A stretch of DNA of 64,000 bases from the NCBI GenBank assembly GCA_041678005.1, contig JBAYOW010000008.1:1-64000 (forward strand), read 5' to 3'. A model generated the notes under the pieces. It was not told the DNA's origin, ran no database searches, and saw only the letters and a program-made list of their open reading frames with translations. The translations under genes were made by a program, and so were the position numbers. Below, one piece after another: positions 19,401 to 27,752 of the stretch. This stretch comes from Sulfurivermis sp041678005 (GTDB lineage: Bacteria > Pseudomonadota > Gammaproteobacteria > Thiohalomonadales > Thiohalomonadaceae). Every line of letters begins with the position of its first letter. Positions within the stretch are counted from its first letter, which is position 1.

Positions 19401-19846
19401 CAGGTCTGTTGCCACAGTATCTGGAACTGGAAATTACCGAAGGCTTTGTCATCAGCCATGCCGAAGCTGGTATTCATACGCTGGAACAGCTCAAGGCACT
19501 GGGGGTAACCTTGGCCATTGATGACTTTGGTACCGGTTACTCATCACTGAGCTACCTGAAACGTCTGCCTATAGACCGGCTCAAGATCGACCGCTCCTTT
19601 GTGCAGGGGATACCAGATGACAGGGATGACTCCGCGATAGTGGCAACGATTATTGCCATGGCGCGCAACCTTGAGCTGGATGTCATTGCTGAAGGAGTGG
19701 AGACTGAAAAGCAGCTACGGTTTCTGGGTAGTCAGGGTTGCGTTGAATATCAGGGCTATCTCTTTGGCAAGCCCATGCCAGTATATGAATTCGAGCAGCT
19801 GGTCAGGGGTAAATTTTCCTTCATCAAACTGCCAGACAATAGTTGA
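16421..19846 (+). CDS. multi-PAS GGDEF-EAL c-di-GMP protein
   Basis: A 1141-residue membrane sensor. TM1 (about 16-37), a large periplasmic cache/CHASE-like domain (about 40-285) and TM2 (about 286-310) come first. Then three PAS domains (about 325-450, 455-575, 580-700), GGDEF (LGGDEF near 786, I-site REQD) and EAL (EVL near 912, with NLSG, EITEG, DDFGTGYSSL and the Lys in LKIDRSF) follow. Both catalytic domains look intact. PAS2 contains Cys-rich sequence (EDCEICEAR), which might bind a metal or react to redox. It is coupled to folA only by a 4-bp overlap. A MITE lies about 80 bp downstream. Confidence 0.9.
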   Translation: MTLQRTAQLQRRIQLFAMFGVLVTGLLVGLVTGVPLYQQGRAHSEDTVHAQMHAQAQGVAQYLGRLANVAMLLTSRSVIRDYLEAYNRGEITREELAGFSVARLQDALKQSTDVVGLVRLDASGEPAIRIGLQPERKDWPNVPAQHKEPVIYGPLVIDGEPHLLVGAPIINRQGERVGTDIAVFELDDLLQLLSNKTAFGLNVRQYLASPSYGFLMVLDAQATALTVLPMDADLQAFFQLAAAGKEGVQSLNDHKLFYEPLAGATGWGMLLQIENAELYLPVQQQLLLPVLTILLLLVVAAVLTAYLIRPLAKEVINTSWALAKSEQHLRTLINAAPDIISFKDGEGRWLEVNHAKLALHGLEGVDYRGKTDAELVEFIEPHRRYAFLGCADSDQQAWQRGEILRNEEIIHDLAGKERIYDVMKIPVFGDDGHRNAIVVFGRDVTKRRQAELALQQSAQEWSYAMNFSEDAICLLNLQDRVMRANRACCRLFGLAEEQIIGRDMAELLHPQGEKEDCEICEARRLLEDRHIIVDLDNPANSLGFPYEVSIRVIHDTANQASGIMMAIKDLTRMRQTEEQLRLAASVFENSQEAIVILDHAHRIIEVNKAFSVIVGYAVEEMPGRLLSDLLSKEQNGILNDRQLWGLVDEQGGWQGELWYRHKDGDIFPAWQNFSLVRDAQGKTLRYIGAFTDISDKKAAEYRIHRLAHYDLLTDLPNRVLLQDRLQNALERMRRTEQLLAVLFIDLDRFKNVNDSLGHPVGDRLLQVVAQRLISVLREQDTVARLGGDEFLLILEELRNPQYAAVVAHKILQHLNRPIHIDEHVLYIGASIGISVFPDDGEDVDALVKHADTAMYRAKDLGRNNYQFYTEELTRLSLARFELERDLRQALERDEFLLYYQPQTASKNILCTGAEVLVRWRHPEKGLIQPDYFIPLAEETGLIHALGRWVLLTACRQAKIWQEQGRQLRVAVNLSGLQIVHGDIVGLVNTALSETGLLPQYLELEITEGFVISHAEAGIHTLEQLKALGVTLAIDDFGTGYSSLSYLKRLPIDRLKIDRSFVQGIPDDRDDSAIVATIIAMARNLELDVIAEGVETEKQLRFLGSQGCVEYQGYLFGKPMPVYEFEQLVRGKFSFIKLPDNS

Positions 19847-19928
19847 GGTGGTCTGATTGCAGTTGCCTGTATGGAATGAATCAAGCTCTCGCAGACACCT
19901 ACAACAAAACAGCATTCTTGTTTGTTAT

Positions 19929-20068
19929 GGAAGCGCTGAATAATTACCTGCGTTGTCAGGGCGGTGTTAAAAAATGGCTCAAAATGCTCTTTTACTACAT
20001 GTAAACTGCGCTTTTTCGCCGTTTTTTGCCTAGCCCTGACTGCCTCACCAACATTATTCAGTGCTTCC
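19929..20068 (+). mobile_element. 140-bp MITE, copy 2 (4-bp TSD TTAT)
   Basis: Same 140-bp element as at 619, inverted relative to it. Ends are GGAAGCGCTGAATAAT and the inverse of GGAAGCACTGAATAAT. TTAT is duplicated at 19925-19928 and 20069-20072. A GTG-initiated frame at 19964 is open through the right end and continues in frame into the DsrE-like gene. Confidence 0.92.
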
Positions 20069-20104
20069 TTATGTAGCGAAATTTCCCCTGGAGGAGCTTG
20101 TGTC

Positions 20105-20632
20105 ATGTTGCAGCTTGCCGATGTTCATCGCCCACAAAAGACCTGGTTTATTCATACTTGCTTGATCCTTGTCAGCACATGCTTATTGCTGGCTCTGGCA
20201 GCACCACAGGCGCGGGCCGACGGTGTGGCCAAGGTTGTCTTTCATGCGGATTTTGCCGATCCACGCCGCTTCAGCGCGATGCTGACCAGCATTAATAACA
20301 TGGTGAATTACTATGAGGACAATCTTATGGAGTATGACGTGCGCATTGTTTTTGTTGCGCATGGCATCCGCTTTGTCACTGATGACAAGCTGGTCGATAC
20401 GCCCTTTGCCGAGGACAAGGCGCTGGCCGGGCAACGAGAAAATCTGCGTGGCCGCTTGCTCTCGCTGGCGGACACGCGTGGTGTAAAGCTGGAACTCTGT
20501 AATATCACCCGCAGCCAAATCGGGCTGGTTGAAGACAAGTTATACAGTGGTGTGCAGTTGGTGCCATCCGGTGTGGCGCAGCTGGCCGGGCTGCAGCAAG
20601 AAGAAGGTTTTGCCTATCTGAAGATCGAGTAG
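20105..20632 (+). CDS. DsrE-family-like secreted protein
   Basis: A 175-residue protein with an N-terminal hydrophobic signal/anchor (about 14-35, ending QARAD) and a DsrE/DsrF-like alpha-beta fold (KVVFHADFADPRRF, NMVNYY, YDVRIVFVAHGIRFVTDD, VKLELCNITRSQIG). Related proteins are annotated as intracellular sulfur oxidation proteins, but the signal points to the periplasm. One Cys lies near residue 140. ATG at 20105 is chosen because GGAGGAG lies 9 nt upstream; an upstream GTG at 19964 inside the MITE would add 47 residues. It converges with the SCO1-like gene after 4 bp. Confidence 0.75.
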   Translation: MLQLADVHRPQKTWFIHTCLILVSTCLLLALAAPQARADGVAKVVFHADFADPRRFSAMLTSINNMVNYYEDNLMEYDVRIVFVAHGIRFVTDDKLVDTPFAEDKALAGQRENLRGRLLSLADTRGVKLELCNITRSQIGLVEDKLYSGVQLVPSGVAQLAGLQQEEGFAYLKIE

Positions 20633-20636
20633 ACGC

Positions 20637-21203
20637 TTATAAAAAATCGCGTATGCGTGCCACCATATCTTCGGCACTCATGCCATAAATGAACTTGACC
20701 AGCAGACGACCATCAGGCGCAATTAAAAACACGCCAGCGGAATGATCCATCTGGTATTCGTCTTCAGGTAAGCCAGGCACGACAACTTTTTCATAAAGCA
20801 CACGGAAATTGGCAGCTGTGCGTGCAATCAGCTCTGCCGTGCCAGTCAGGCCGATGATGCTGGGGTGAAAATAGCTGACATACTCACGCAGGACTTGTGG
20901 CGTATCACGTTCAGGATCAACAGAGATAAATAATGGCTGAATCTGCCTGGCGTCCTCACCAAGCATCTTCAGGGCCTGAGTGAGCACCAGTAGTGATGAA
21001 GGGCAAACATCAGGACAAAAAGTGTAACCAAAATAAACGATCTGGAATTTGTTGCCAAAGTCACGATCAGTCACGGTCTTGCCGAAATGATCAAGCAACA
21101 TGAAGCGTGTATTGACCGGCGCTTCATCTGCCGCTTTCAATGCAGGCGACAAGGCAAGTAGCAGACTTAAAAACAGATAACGAAACGGCAAGGGATGAGA
21201 CAT
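20637..21203 (-). CDS. SCO1/SenC-family copper chaperone / thiol oxidoreductase
   Basis: A 188-residue protein with a signal peptide (about 1-24) and a thioredoxin-like fold bearing the SCO motif CPDVCP (about residues 63-68) and the distal His in YQMDHSAG (about 152). These ligands bind copper for the CuA centre of cytochrome c oxidase, or reduce its cysteines. No oxidase genes are near. It follows a small secreted protein after 20 bp and is probably cotranscribed. Confidence 0.92.
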   Translation of the reverse strand: MSHPLPFRYLFLSLLLALSPALKAADEAPVNTRFMLLDHFGKTVTDRDFGNKFQIVYFGYTFCPDVCPSSLLVLTQALKMLGEDARQIQPLFISVDPERDTPQVLREYVSYFHPSIIGLTGTAELIARTAANFRVLYEKVVVPGLPEDEYQMDHSAGVFLIAPDGRLLVKFIYGMSAEDMVARIRDFL

Positions 21204-21223
21204 GGCAAGCTCCAGGGTGAAAG

Positions 21224-21571
21224 TTATTTTTTCGTCGTTGCGTAAGCACGCCGCAGGGCGATAATCGCACCATCCACTTCATCGTGGAACGGGGCCAGGT
21301 TCGGGCAGGGCAGGTTTTTTGACAGCATGCGTTCGAATGATTTGCGTGTTTCTTCCTCGAACAACTCGCCCAGCTGCCTGACCTTGGGCACGGTATTGGC
21401 AAGTGCTTCTTTCAGCCTGCGCATCTCTGCAGGATAACCACATTGTAATGCAACACCATTCAGATCGCCGAGACGAATGACGGTTTCATGCTGAACTGGG
21501 GTAAATGCCGCCGCATCAAATGAAAGCAGCAGTGCCGACAGGATAAAAGCAAGATATTTTGATTTTAGCAT
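21224..21571 (-). CDS. small secreted protein of unknown function
   Basis: A 115-residue protein with a clear signal peptide (about 1-22, ending DAAAF). The rest is helical and carries two Cys (QCGYPAE near 45 and LPCPN near 89) that could form a disulfide or bind a metal. No family is recognised. It lies 20 bp upstream of the SCO1-like gene on the same strand, so it may assist in copper handling (context only). Confidence 0.65.
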   Translation of the reverse strand: MLKSKYLAFILSALLLSFDAAAFTPVQHETVIRLGDLNGVALQCGYPAEMRRLKEALANTVPKVRQLGELFEEETRKSFERMLSKNLPCPNLAPFHDEVDGAIIALRRAYATTKK

Positions 21572-21724
21572 TGTTATGGTTCACTGATTTATAGGTGGTG
21601 GGTTAATGGAGAGATATTTCAGCCATCTGTCTTTAGGCTTGAAAGACAATTGACAGACAGTGTGGCAGAAAGTTTGAAAACTTTACCATGATAAATATCA
21701 AACCAGCATTATCTGTTCTGCAAG

Positions 21725-21864
21725 GGAAGCGCTGAATAATTACCTGCGTTGTCAGGGCGGTGTTAAAAAACGGCTCAAAATGCTCATTTACTACGTGTAA
21801 ACTGCGCTTTTCCGCTGTTTTTTGCCTAGCACTGACTGCCTCGCCAACATTATTCAGTGCTTCC
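21725..21864 (+). mobile_element. 140-bp MITE, copy 3 (4-bp TSD CAAG)
   Basis: Third 140-bp copy, same orientation as copy 2. CAAG is duplicated at 21721-21724 and 21865-21868. Its right end overlaps the 3' end of the FAD oxidoreductase gene by 11 bp and supplies the stop codon (TGA from the terminal GAAGCACTGA). Confidence 0.92.
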
Positions 21865-22987
21865 CAAGGCTGTGTAGGTGGCGATGCAAAAACCAGCGAT
21901 CAAGCACGATATGGCGGGTGAACCAGGGGTTATTGAGCAGGTATCGCGCCAGTTTTTGTTGTAGTGCGGCTGGTAGCCAGCGGGAGGTAGAGTCTGAGGT
22001 GGCTAGACGTGATCCAAAGCGGCTGATGAGCTTATCGACATAAGGCTGTAGCTGGGCGTGGCGGTAATCATTTTTGGCGGCAATAATAACTTCGGCGGCA
22101 AGCAGGGCAGATTCAATCGCCGGCAGTATTCCTTCTCCACTTTGCGGGTAAGCCAGACCGGCGGCATCACCTAGCAACAAGACGCCATCGTCTATGAGCT
22201 GTCGCGACTGGCGTTGTGTGAAGCAAAGATAGGCGTGTCCATGCCAGCGCTGCGGCAGCTCTATATGTTGTAGCTTGCCTTGTCGCTGCAAACTGTCGAC
22301 AAACTCAGCCAGGCTGTCGGCCAGACGGCCACCAGCTTTTCGCCCCAGGCCAATATTCAAAACATCGCCTTTGCGAAACAGCCATCCGTAACCATCCAGT
22401 TGTGGGGTGAAAAACAACTCTGGCGTATCACCGGCGATGGGGCAGGCAGCAGCTTGTTCGGCAGTCATCTCAAGCTCTATTTCCTGCGCGGTGATTGGCG
22501 CTTCTGCCTGACCGAGTTGCGCTCCAAGCCGACGGGCAACCGGACAGTAATGACCACCGGCGCCTATTAGCAATGGACTGCGCCAGCGATTATTGATGTG
22601 CCAATGGCCATCGTGATACCCAGCTGATTGCAAGGGCTCGCCAAGATGAAGTTCTGCACCACTGCGCCGCAGGAGATAATCGTCAAACTCGCGCCGTCGT
22701 ATGCCGTAGCTGGCGGTGTCGGCATAGCTCGTGAGTAAATCATGGCCGCCGATAAAACTGGTGCGAAACTGGTGGATATCCTGCAGGGTGCGCCCCTGGG
22801 CATAATCATTCAAATCAAGTTGCAGGGATGAAACGACCGCTGGCGTAATCCAGCCTGCACAGACTTTGTCACGTGGAAATTCCTGCTTGTCCAGTACCAC
22901 CACTTGCCAACCTTGTGCGACCAGTAACCAGGCCAGGGTTGAACCGGTTGGGCCTCCACCAACTATGACGATATCGCAGTCATGCAT
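21854..22987 (-). CDS. FAD-dependent oxidoreductase, geranylgeranyl-reductase-like
   Basis: A 377-residue flavoprotein. It has a dinucleotide fold DIVIVGGGPTGSTLAWLL (about 4-22), the family stretch PRDKVCAGWITP (about 39-50) and the FAD-ribityl GDAAGLAYPQSGEGI motif (about 272-286). This is the geranylgeranyl reductase/halogenase-like branch of group A flavoproteins, which often reduce double bonds in lipid chains. It starts 3 bp after the cfa-like gene stops, so both form one unit. The last codons (GKH and the stop) come from a MITE end, so the native C-terminus has been replaced or slightly shortened. Confidence 0.85.
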   Translation of the reverse strand: MHDCDIVIVGGGPTGSTLAWLLVAQGWQVVVLDKQEFPRDKVCAGWITPAVVSSLQLDLNDYAQGRTLQDIHQFRTSFIGGHDLLTSYADTASYGIRRREFDDYLLRRSGAELHLGEPLQSAGYHDGHWHINNRWRSPLLIGAGGHYCPVARRLGAQLGQAEAPITAQEIELEMTAEQAAACPIAGDTPELFFTPQLDGYGWLFRKGDVLNIGLGRKAGGRLADSLAEFVDSLQRQGKLQHIELPQRWHGHAYLCFTQRQSRQLIDDGVLLLGDAAGLAYPQSGEGILPAIESALLAAEVIIAAKNDYRHAQLQPYVDKLISRFGSRLATSDSTSRWLPAALQQKLARYLLNNPWFTRHIVLDRWFLHRHLHSLGKH

Positions 22988-22990
22988 GGT

Positions 22991-24262
22991 TTAGCCTGTG
23001 TGTCGTTCATTGTGGTAGAGATGGGCGCGTGACCAGGGCAGTTCGTTGTGCTGTGGACGGGCAAACAAGATCTGAAACAATTGCAGGTTGCCGCTGGTGA
23101 AGCTTGCGCTGGAGGATGCCAGATAAAGCCGCCAGGCACGGACAAATTCCTTGCCGAATATTTGTTCTATTTCGGCTTCATGTGACTCGTAACGCTCCAG
23201 CCAATGCTCCAGTGTGCGGGCATAATGCAGGCGCAGGTTTTCCACATCGAGGATGGAAAAGCTGTAAGGCTCGAAGATCAACATCATCTCGCGCAGGGTA
23301 GGAGGATAGGCGCCAGGGAAGATGTGCCGTTCAGCCCATGGCGTCATCGGTCTGGACTGATTCTGGCCGATGGAATGAATAAGCCCGCGTCCATTGGGTT
23401 TGAGTACACGGTCGATGACGCTACCCAGTGTTTGATGATGTTCGACGCCGACATGTTCCAACATGCCAACCGAGACAAAGGCATCATATTCACCCTTGAT
23501 GTTACGATAATCATCGAGCACATATTCTATTTTATCGGCCAGGCCTTCTTGTTTGGCGCGTTCGCGCGCGTATGCAACCTGCTCGGTCGAGATATTGTAG
23601 GCCTTTACCTGGACACCGTAATAACGTGCCATGTGCCGGGCCAGTCCACCCCAGCCGCAGCCTGCTTCAACAATTGTTTCACCTGGCTGTAGTTGCAGTT
23701 TGTGACAGACATGATCCAGTTTGGCCAGTTGCGCCTCTTCAAGTGTCAGTCGTGGATCAGGGAAATAGGCACAGGTATACTGCATCTCATGGTCTAGCCA
23801 GAGGCGATAAAACTCATTGCCGATATCGTAGTGATGATGAATATTCTCGTGTGAGCCGCGCAGTGTGTTGCGCCGTACACGTTGCAGACGTTCAAGCAAC
23901 TGACGACGATTGGGGCTGCGTTGGCGCAAGTGCTGGCGATGAATAAAAACTGTATTGAGAAAGCCCACCAAATCACCTTCTATATCAATCAGCCCGGCGC
24001 TGTAATCATTACCGAAATTCATCATGGGATGACGAGTCAGGCGGTAAAGGGTGCGTCGGTTGTGGATGATGACGGTGTAATGTGTGGCTGTTGACTGTGG
24101 TTCAATGAGTGCGCCATCCCAGAAACGTATACGGATGGGCGGGTCGCCCAGCCGGTGTAGCAGGCGGCGCACCAGGTGGCGCTCAAATGCATATGATGTC
24201 CCCTGCCAGGGTGATGTAGAACTTGCTGCAATATCCAGAAATTCAATCTTTTCCTGTTTCAT
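22991..24262 (-). CDS. cfa: cyclopropane-fatty-acyl-phospholipid synthase family methyltransferase
   Basis: A 423-residue CFA-synthase-type enzyme that uses SAM to add a methylene or methyl to unsaturated acyl chains in phospholipids. It has an N-terminal lipid-binding part, YDIGNEFYRLWLD, QYTCAYF, the SAM motif VEAGCGWGGLARHMA (about 205-219) and GMLEHVG. ATG at 24262 follows GAGGGA; in-frame ATGs also occur at 24280 and 24298. The downstream FAD oxidoreductase is almost contiguous, suggesting the alkylated chain is further modified. A divergent yheS lies upstream. Confidence 0.93.
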   Translation of the reverse strand: MKQEKIEFLDIAASSTSPWQGTSYAFERHLVRRLLHRLGDPPIRIRFWDGALIEPQSTATHYTVIIHNRRTLYRLTRHPMMNFGNDYSAGLIDIEGDLVGFLNTVFIHRQHLRQRSPNRRQLLERLQRVRRNTLRGSHENIHHHYDIGNEFYRLWLDHEMQYTCAYFPDPRLTLEEAQLAKLDHVCHKLQLQPGETIVEAGCGWGGLARHMARYYGVQVKAYNISTEQVAYARERAKQEGLADKIEYVLDDYRNIKGEYDAFVSVGMLEHVGVEHHQTLGSVIDRVLKPNGRGLIHSIGQNQSRPMTPWAERHIFPGAYPPTLREMMLIFEPYSFSILDVENLRLHYARTLEHWLERYESHEAEIEQIFGKEFVRAWRLYLASSSASFTSGNLQLFQILFARPQHNELPWSRAHLYHNERHTG

Positions 24263-24418
24263 AGCATGTGTGTCCCTCATGCTCGGGTTGAACAGCATTT
24301 GTAACGAGAAAAAACCCTACTCCACACCTTCTCTGAAGGCAAGTAAACAATAGCAGATGGTTTGGCAGATGGTTTGTGGATGTTCATTAATCAGTGCTTG
24401 CTGATACACTTCACCACC

Positions 24419-26320
24419 ATGTTGAAACTAAGTGAACTTTTCTTACGCCGTGGCCCGCGCCTTCTGCTTGAAGACGTCAATATTACCCTGCACCACGGCC
24501 AAAAGGTTGGGTTGGTGGGGGCCAATGGGTGTGGCAAATCTAGCCTGTTTGCCATGTTGCGAGGCGAGATTGAGGCCGATATGGGCGGGTTCTCCTTGCC
24601 GCCAAACACGGTCATTGCCCATGTTGCGCAGGAAACTCCAGCTCTGTATCAGCACGCCATCGATTACGTCATGGATGGCGATCGTGAGTTACGGCTTGTT
24701 CAGCGTGAGCTTGAGCTGGCCAGTCGGGCCGATGATGGCGCACGCCAGGGCCAATTGTTTTTGCAACTGGAAAACATCCAGGGATACACAGCCAATGCGC
24801 GCGCCAGCTCTTTATTGCATGGGCTTGGTTTTACTACAGAGCAGGAGAGCCAGCCGGTAAGTTCCTTTTCTGGCGGTTGGCGCATGCGGCTCAACCTTGC
24901 CCAGGCGTTGATGTGTCGTTCCGAGCTTTTGCTTCTGGACGAGCCTACCAATCATCTTGACCTCGATGCCGTGCTTTGGCTGGAGGAATGGCTGCGTGCC
25001 TACCCAGGCACGCTGTTGCTGATTTCACATGATCGTGATTTTCTCGATGCCGTGGTGCAGCATATCGTTCATATTGAACAACAAAAGGCGACGCTGTATA
25101 GCGGTAATTACTCAACTTTTGAGTTGTTACGCGCCGAGAATCTGGCCTTACAACAAGCGACTTATGCCAGGCAGCAACGGGAAGTGGCACACATAAAAAG
25201 TTATGTTGATCGTTTTCGTGCCCAGGCAACCAAGGCGCGTCAGGCGCAAAGTCGTCTCAAGGCATTGGCGCGCATGGAGATGATCGCCCCGGCTCATGTG
25301 GATTCGCTCTTTAATTTCAGTTTCAAAAAACCTCATCGCTTGCCGCTACAGTTGCTGCGGCTGGAAGGGGCCACGGCAGCTTATGCAGAAAAACAGATCC
25401 TTGCCCCAACTGATCTGATCCTCTCGCCAGGTGATCGACTTGGTTTGCTGGGGCCTAATGGCGCGGGTAAATCCACCCTGATCAAATTGCTGGTAGGAGA
25501 AATAAAACCACAACAAGGGGAGCGTCAGCCAGCCCAGGATTTGCGCATAGGTTATTTTGCCCAACATCAATTGGAACAACTGGAACTCGAGGGCACGCCA
25601 CTCAGTCATTTGCGCAAACTTGACTCTAATGCGAAGGAGCAAGAGTTGCGTGACTTTCTTGGCAGCTTTGGCTTTCATGGTGAACAGGCCGATGCCAGGC
25701 TGGCGCCATTTTCTGGCGGCGAGAAGGCGCGTTTGGTGCTGGCTTTGCTGGTTTATCTACGACCAAATCTTTTACTGTTGGACGAGCCTACCAATCACCT
25801 CGATCTTGATATGCGGCATGCGCTCACTTTGGCTCTGCAAGGCTATGAGGGTGCCATGGTAGTGGTTTCACATGATCGCAGCCTGTTGCGTACCACGACC
25901 GATCAGTTGTTGCTGGTGAACAATGGCCAGGTGGAAAATTATGCCGGTGATTTGGATGATTATCGCCTCTGGTTGACCGAGCAAAGACAGAAGGATGCCG
26001 CTGAACAGAAAACCACCGAAACAACTGAGGCAGGCAGTATCTCGCGCAAGGATAAAAGACGCGCCGAGGCCGAGCAAAGGCAGAAGCTACAGCCGCTACG
26101 TAAGGCATTGCAGGAAGTGGAGCAGCAGCTTAATAAAATCAACACGGAAAAGCTGGCTTTACAACAGGCGCTGGCCGATCCTGTCAACTATGCTGACTCA
26201 AGCAAGGAACAGCTCAAGACTATTTTGCTGCAACAAGCGCAGCTGGATCGAGAGCTGCTTGGGCTGGAAGAGCGCTGGTTACTGTTGGGCGAGGAGCTGG
26301 AGGAGGCGCAGACTGGCTAG
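24419..26320 (+). CDS. yheS: ABC-F ATPase YheS
   Basis: A 633-residue ABC-F protein: two ABC cassettes (Walker A GANGCGKS near 36 and GPNGAGKST near 345; signatures SGGWRMRLN and SGGEKARLV; both Walker B LLLDEPTNHLDLD) joined by a P-site-tRNA-interaction-like linker, and a C-terminal coiled coil (about 540-630). It has no TM domain. ABC-F proteins act on ribosomes. Sequence throughout resembles E. coli YheS. ATG at 24419 is used; an upstream non-ATG extension is not supported by homology. Confidence 0.95.
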   Translation: MLKLSELFLRRGPRLLLEDVNITLHHGQKVGLVGANGCGKSSLFAMLRGEIEADMGGFSLPPNTVIAHVAQETPALYQHAIDYVMDGDRELRLVQRELELASRADDGARQGQLFLQLENIQGYTANARASSLLHGLGFTTEQESQPVSSFSGGWRMRLNLAQALMCRSELLLLDEPTNHLDLDAVLWLEEWLRAYPGTLLLISHDRDFLDAVVQHIVHIEQQKATLYSGNYSTFELLRAENLALQQATYARQQREVAHIKSYVDRFRAQATKARQAQSRLKALARMEMIAPAHVDSLFNFSFKKPHRLPLQLLRLEGATAAYAEKQILAPTDLILSPGDRLGLLGPNGAGKSTLIKLLVGEIKPQQGERQPAQDLRIGYFAQHQLEQLELEGTPLSHLRKLDSNAKEQELRDFLGSFGFHGEQADARLAPFSGGEKARLVLALLVYLRPNLLLLDEPTNHLDLDMRHALTLALQGYEGAMVVVSHDRSLLRTTTDQLLLVNNGQVENYAGDLDDYRLWLTEQRQKDAAEQKTTETTEAGSISRKDKRRAEAEQRQKLQPLRKALQEVEQQLNKINTEKLALQQALADPVNYADSSKEQLKTILLQQAQLDRELLGLEERWLLLGEELEEAQTG

Positions 26321-26377
26321 TGAGTGTGTGCGGATTGAGTGTTTCTATAGCTGTATTGGGATAGCTGCGCTGGGGGC

Positions 26378-27505
26378 ATGTCTATGAAAAACTGGCTCAT
26401 ACGGCTGCAAACGTGGCAACTGATAATCGTCACTGTCACTTTAGCTGTACTGCTGAGCGAAGGGTTGGTTATCCTGTTCGGCTATTTTCTATACGCAGAA
26501 GTTCGTACCGATCATCTGCTTATTGGCTTGCTCACCGCGCTCACTGTCTCGCTGATCATGGTTATCATCATTAAGGCTATTGCGCGTTCGTTGCAGTACA
26601 TCGATGAGCAATTGCTTGAGCGCTCGCTTTATCTGGACAGTATTCTGCACTCAACGGCAGATACCTTGATCATTGCTCTGGATAACGACTTTCGTATCAA
26701 ATATCTCAACTCGGTCGCCGCCCATGCGCTGAACGCGCCTATCCATGAGGTTAATGGCCGACCGTTGCTCGAATTGATAGATGAGGGACAACGAGAGTTG
26801 TTCGCTGTCGCCATGCAAAGTATGCGCACAGGCATTGAATATGCGTTTGAATGTGAATTTGAGATAAATGATCTATCTCACAGTTTTGATGCGAGCTTAA
26901 GCGAGATTGTGCATCATCAGCAATTAGCAGGATTTCTTTTGCTTGCCCACGATGCCACCGAGCGCAAACGGATGGAAAAGACCTTGCGCGAGCTATCTTA
27001 TCTGGATGGCTTGACCGGCATTGCCAACCGGCGACGTTTTGATGAGGTGATGGATATAGAGTGGCGACGTGCAGTGCGTGATAAACAACCGATTGCCTTG
27101 ATTATGATCGATATCGATCTATTCAAAAACTATAATGACTTTTATGGTCATTTGGCGGGCGATGAATGCCTGCGCAAGATAGCGCAAGTGTTACAGGACA
27201 GTATTACCCGCCCAGGCGATCTGGTGGCACGTTATGGTGGTGAGGAATTTGCTGCCATCCTGCCAAACACCTCACTGCCTGGCGCCGAAATATTGGCCGA
27301 AGAGATCCGTGCGGCCGTGGAGCGCCAGGAGCTGCCACATGAAAAATCATCTGTCAGCCCATGGGTGACAATTAGTGCGGGAATAGCTGACTGGCTGCCA
27401 ACCAACAGCGATGAGTACACTTTGTTGGTAGCCAAGGCAGACCGTGCCATGTATAAAGCCAAGCAATCCGGGCGCAATCGTATCTTTGCCGATAATCATC
27501 ATTGA
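26378..27505 (+). CDS. PAS-GGDEF diguanylate cyclase, membrane-bound
   Basis: A 375-residue protein. Two TM helices (about 13-35 and 43-65) flank a very short external loop, followed by PAS (about 85-200) and GGDEF (YGGEEF near 288). An RxxD inhibitory site (RPGD) precedes the active site by five residues. It should synthesise c-di-GMP. It is followed by slyX after 6 bp, so the two may share a transcript. Confidence 0.92.
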   Translation: MSMKNWLIRLQTWQLIIVTVTLAVLLSEGLVILFGYFLYAEVRTDHLLIGLLTALTVSLIMVIIIKAIARSLQYIDEQLLERSLYLDSILHSTADTLIIALDNDFRIKYLNSVAAHALNAPIHEVNGRPLLELIDEGQRELFAVAMQSMRTGIEYAFECEFEINDLSHSFDASLSEIVHHQQLAGFLLLAHDATERKRMEKTLRELSYLDGLTGIANRRRFDEVMDIEWRRAVRDKQPIALIMIDIDLFKNYNDFYGHLAGDECLRKIAQVLQDSITRPGDLVARYGGEEFAAILPNTSLPGAEILAEEIRAAVERQELPHEKSSVSPWVTISAGIADWLPTNSDEYTLLVAKADRAMYKAKQSGRNRIFADNHH

Positions 27506-27511
27506 GTTTTT

Positions 27512-27715
27512 ATGTCTGAACAATTGAACGAGCTGGAATTCCGCCTGACCCATCTTGAGGCGGCTATTGATGAGCTGACTGAAACAGTCCTGCGTCAACA
27601 GCAGACTTTGACGGCCACAGCTGAGCAATTGAAATTCATCAAGTCCCTGTTAGGTGAGTTAAGTCCAGCGGCGGTACGGGCGCTGGCTGATGAAGTCCCA
27701 CCACCACATTATTGA
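27512..27715 (+). CDS. slyX: SlyX family protein
   Basis: A 67-residue coiled-coil protein ending in the conserved PPPHY of SlyX. Heptads run LNELEFRLTHLEAAIDELTE through about residue 45. Its biochemical role is unknown. It sits between the diguanylate cyclase gene and rlmKL. Confidence 0.93.
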   Translation: MSEQLNELEFRLTHLEAAIDELTETVLRQQQTLTATAEQLKFIKSLLGELSPAAVRALADEVPPPHY

Positions 27716-27752
27716 GTTGAATCCCAAGCGGCACTGTCAAGAACGGTAAATC

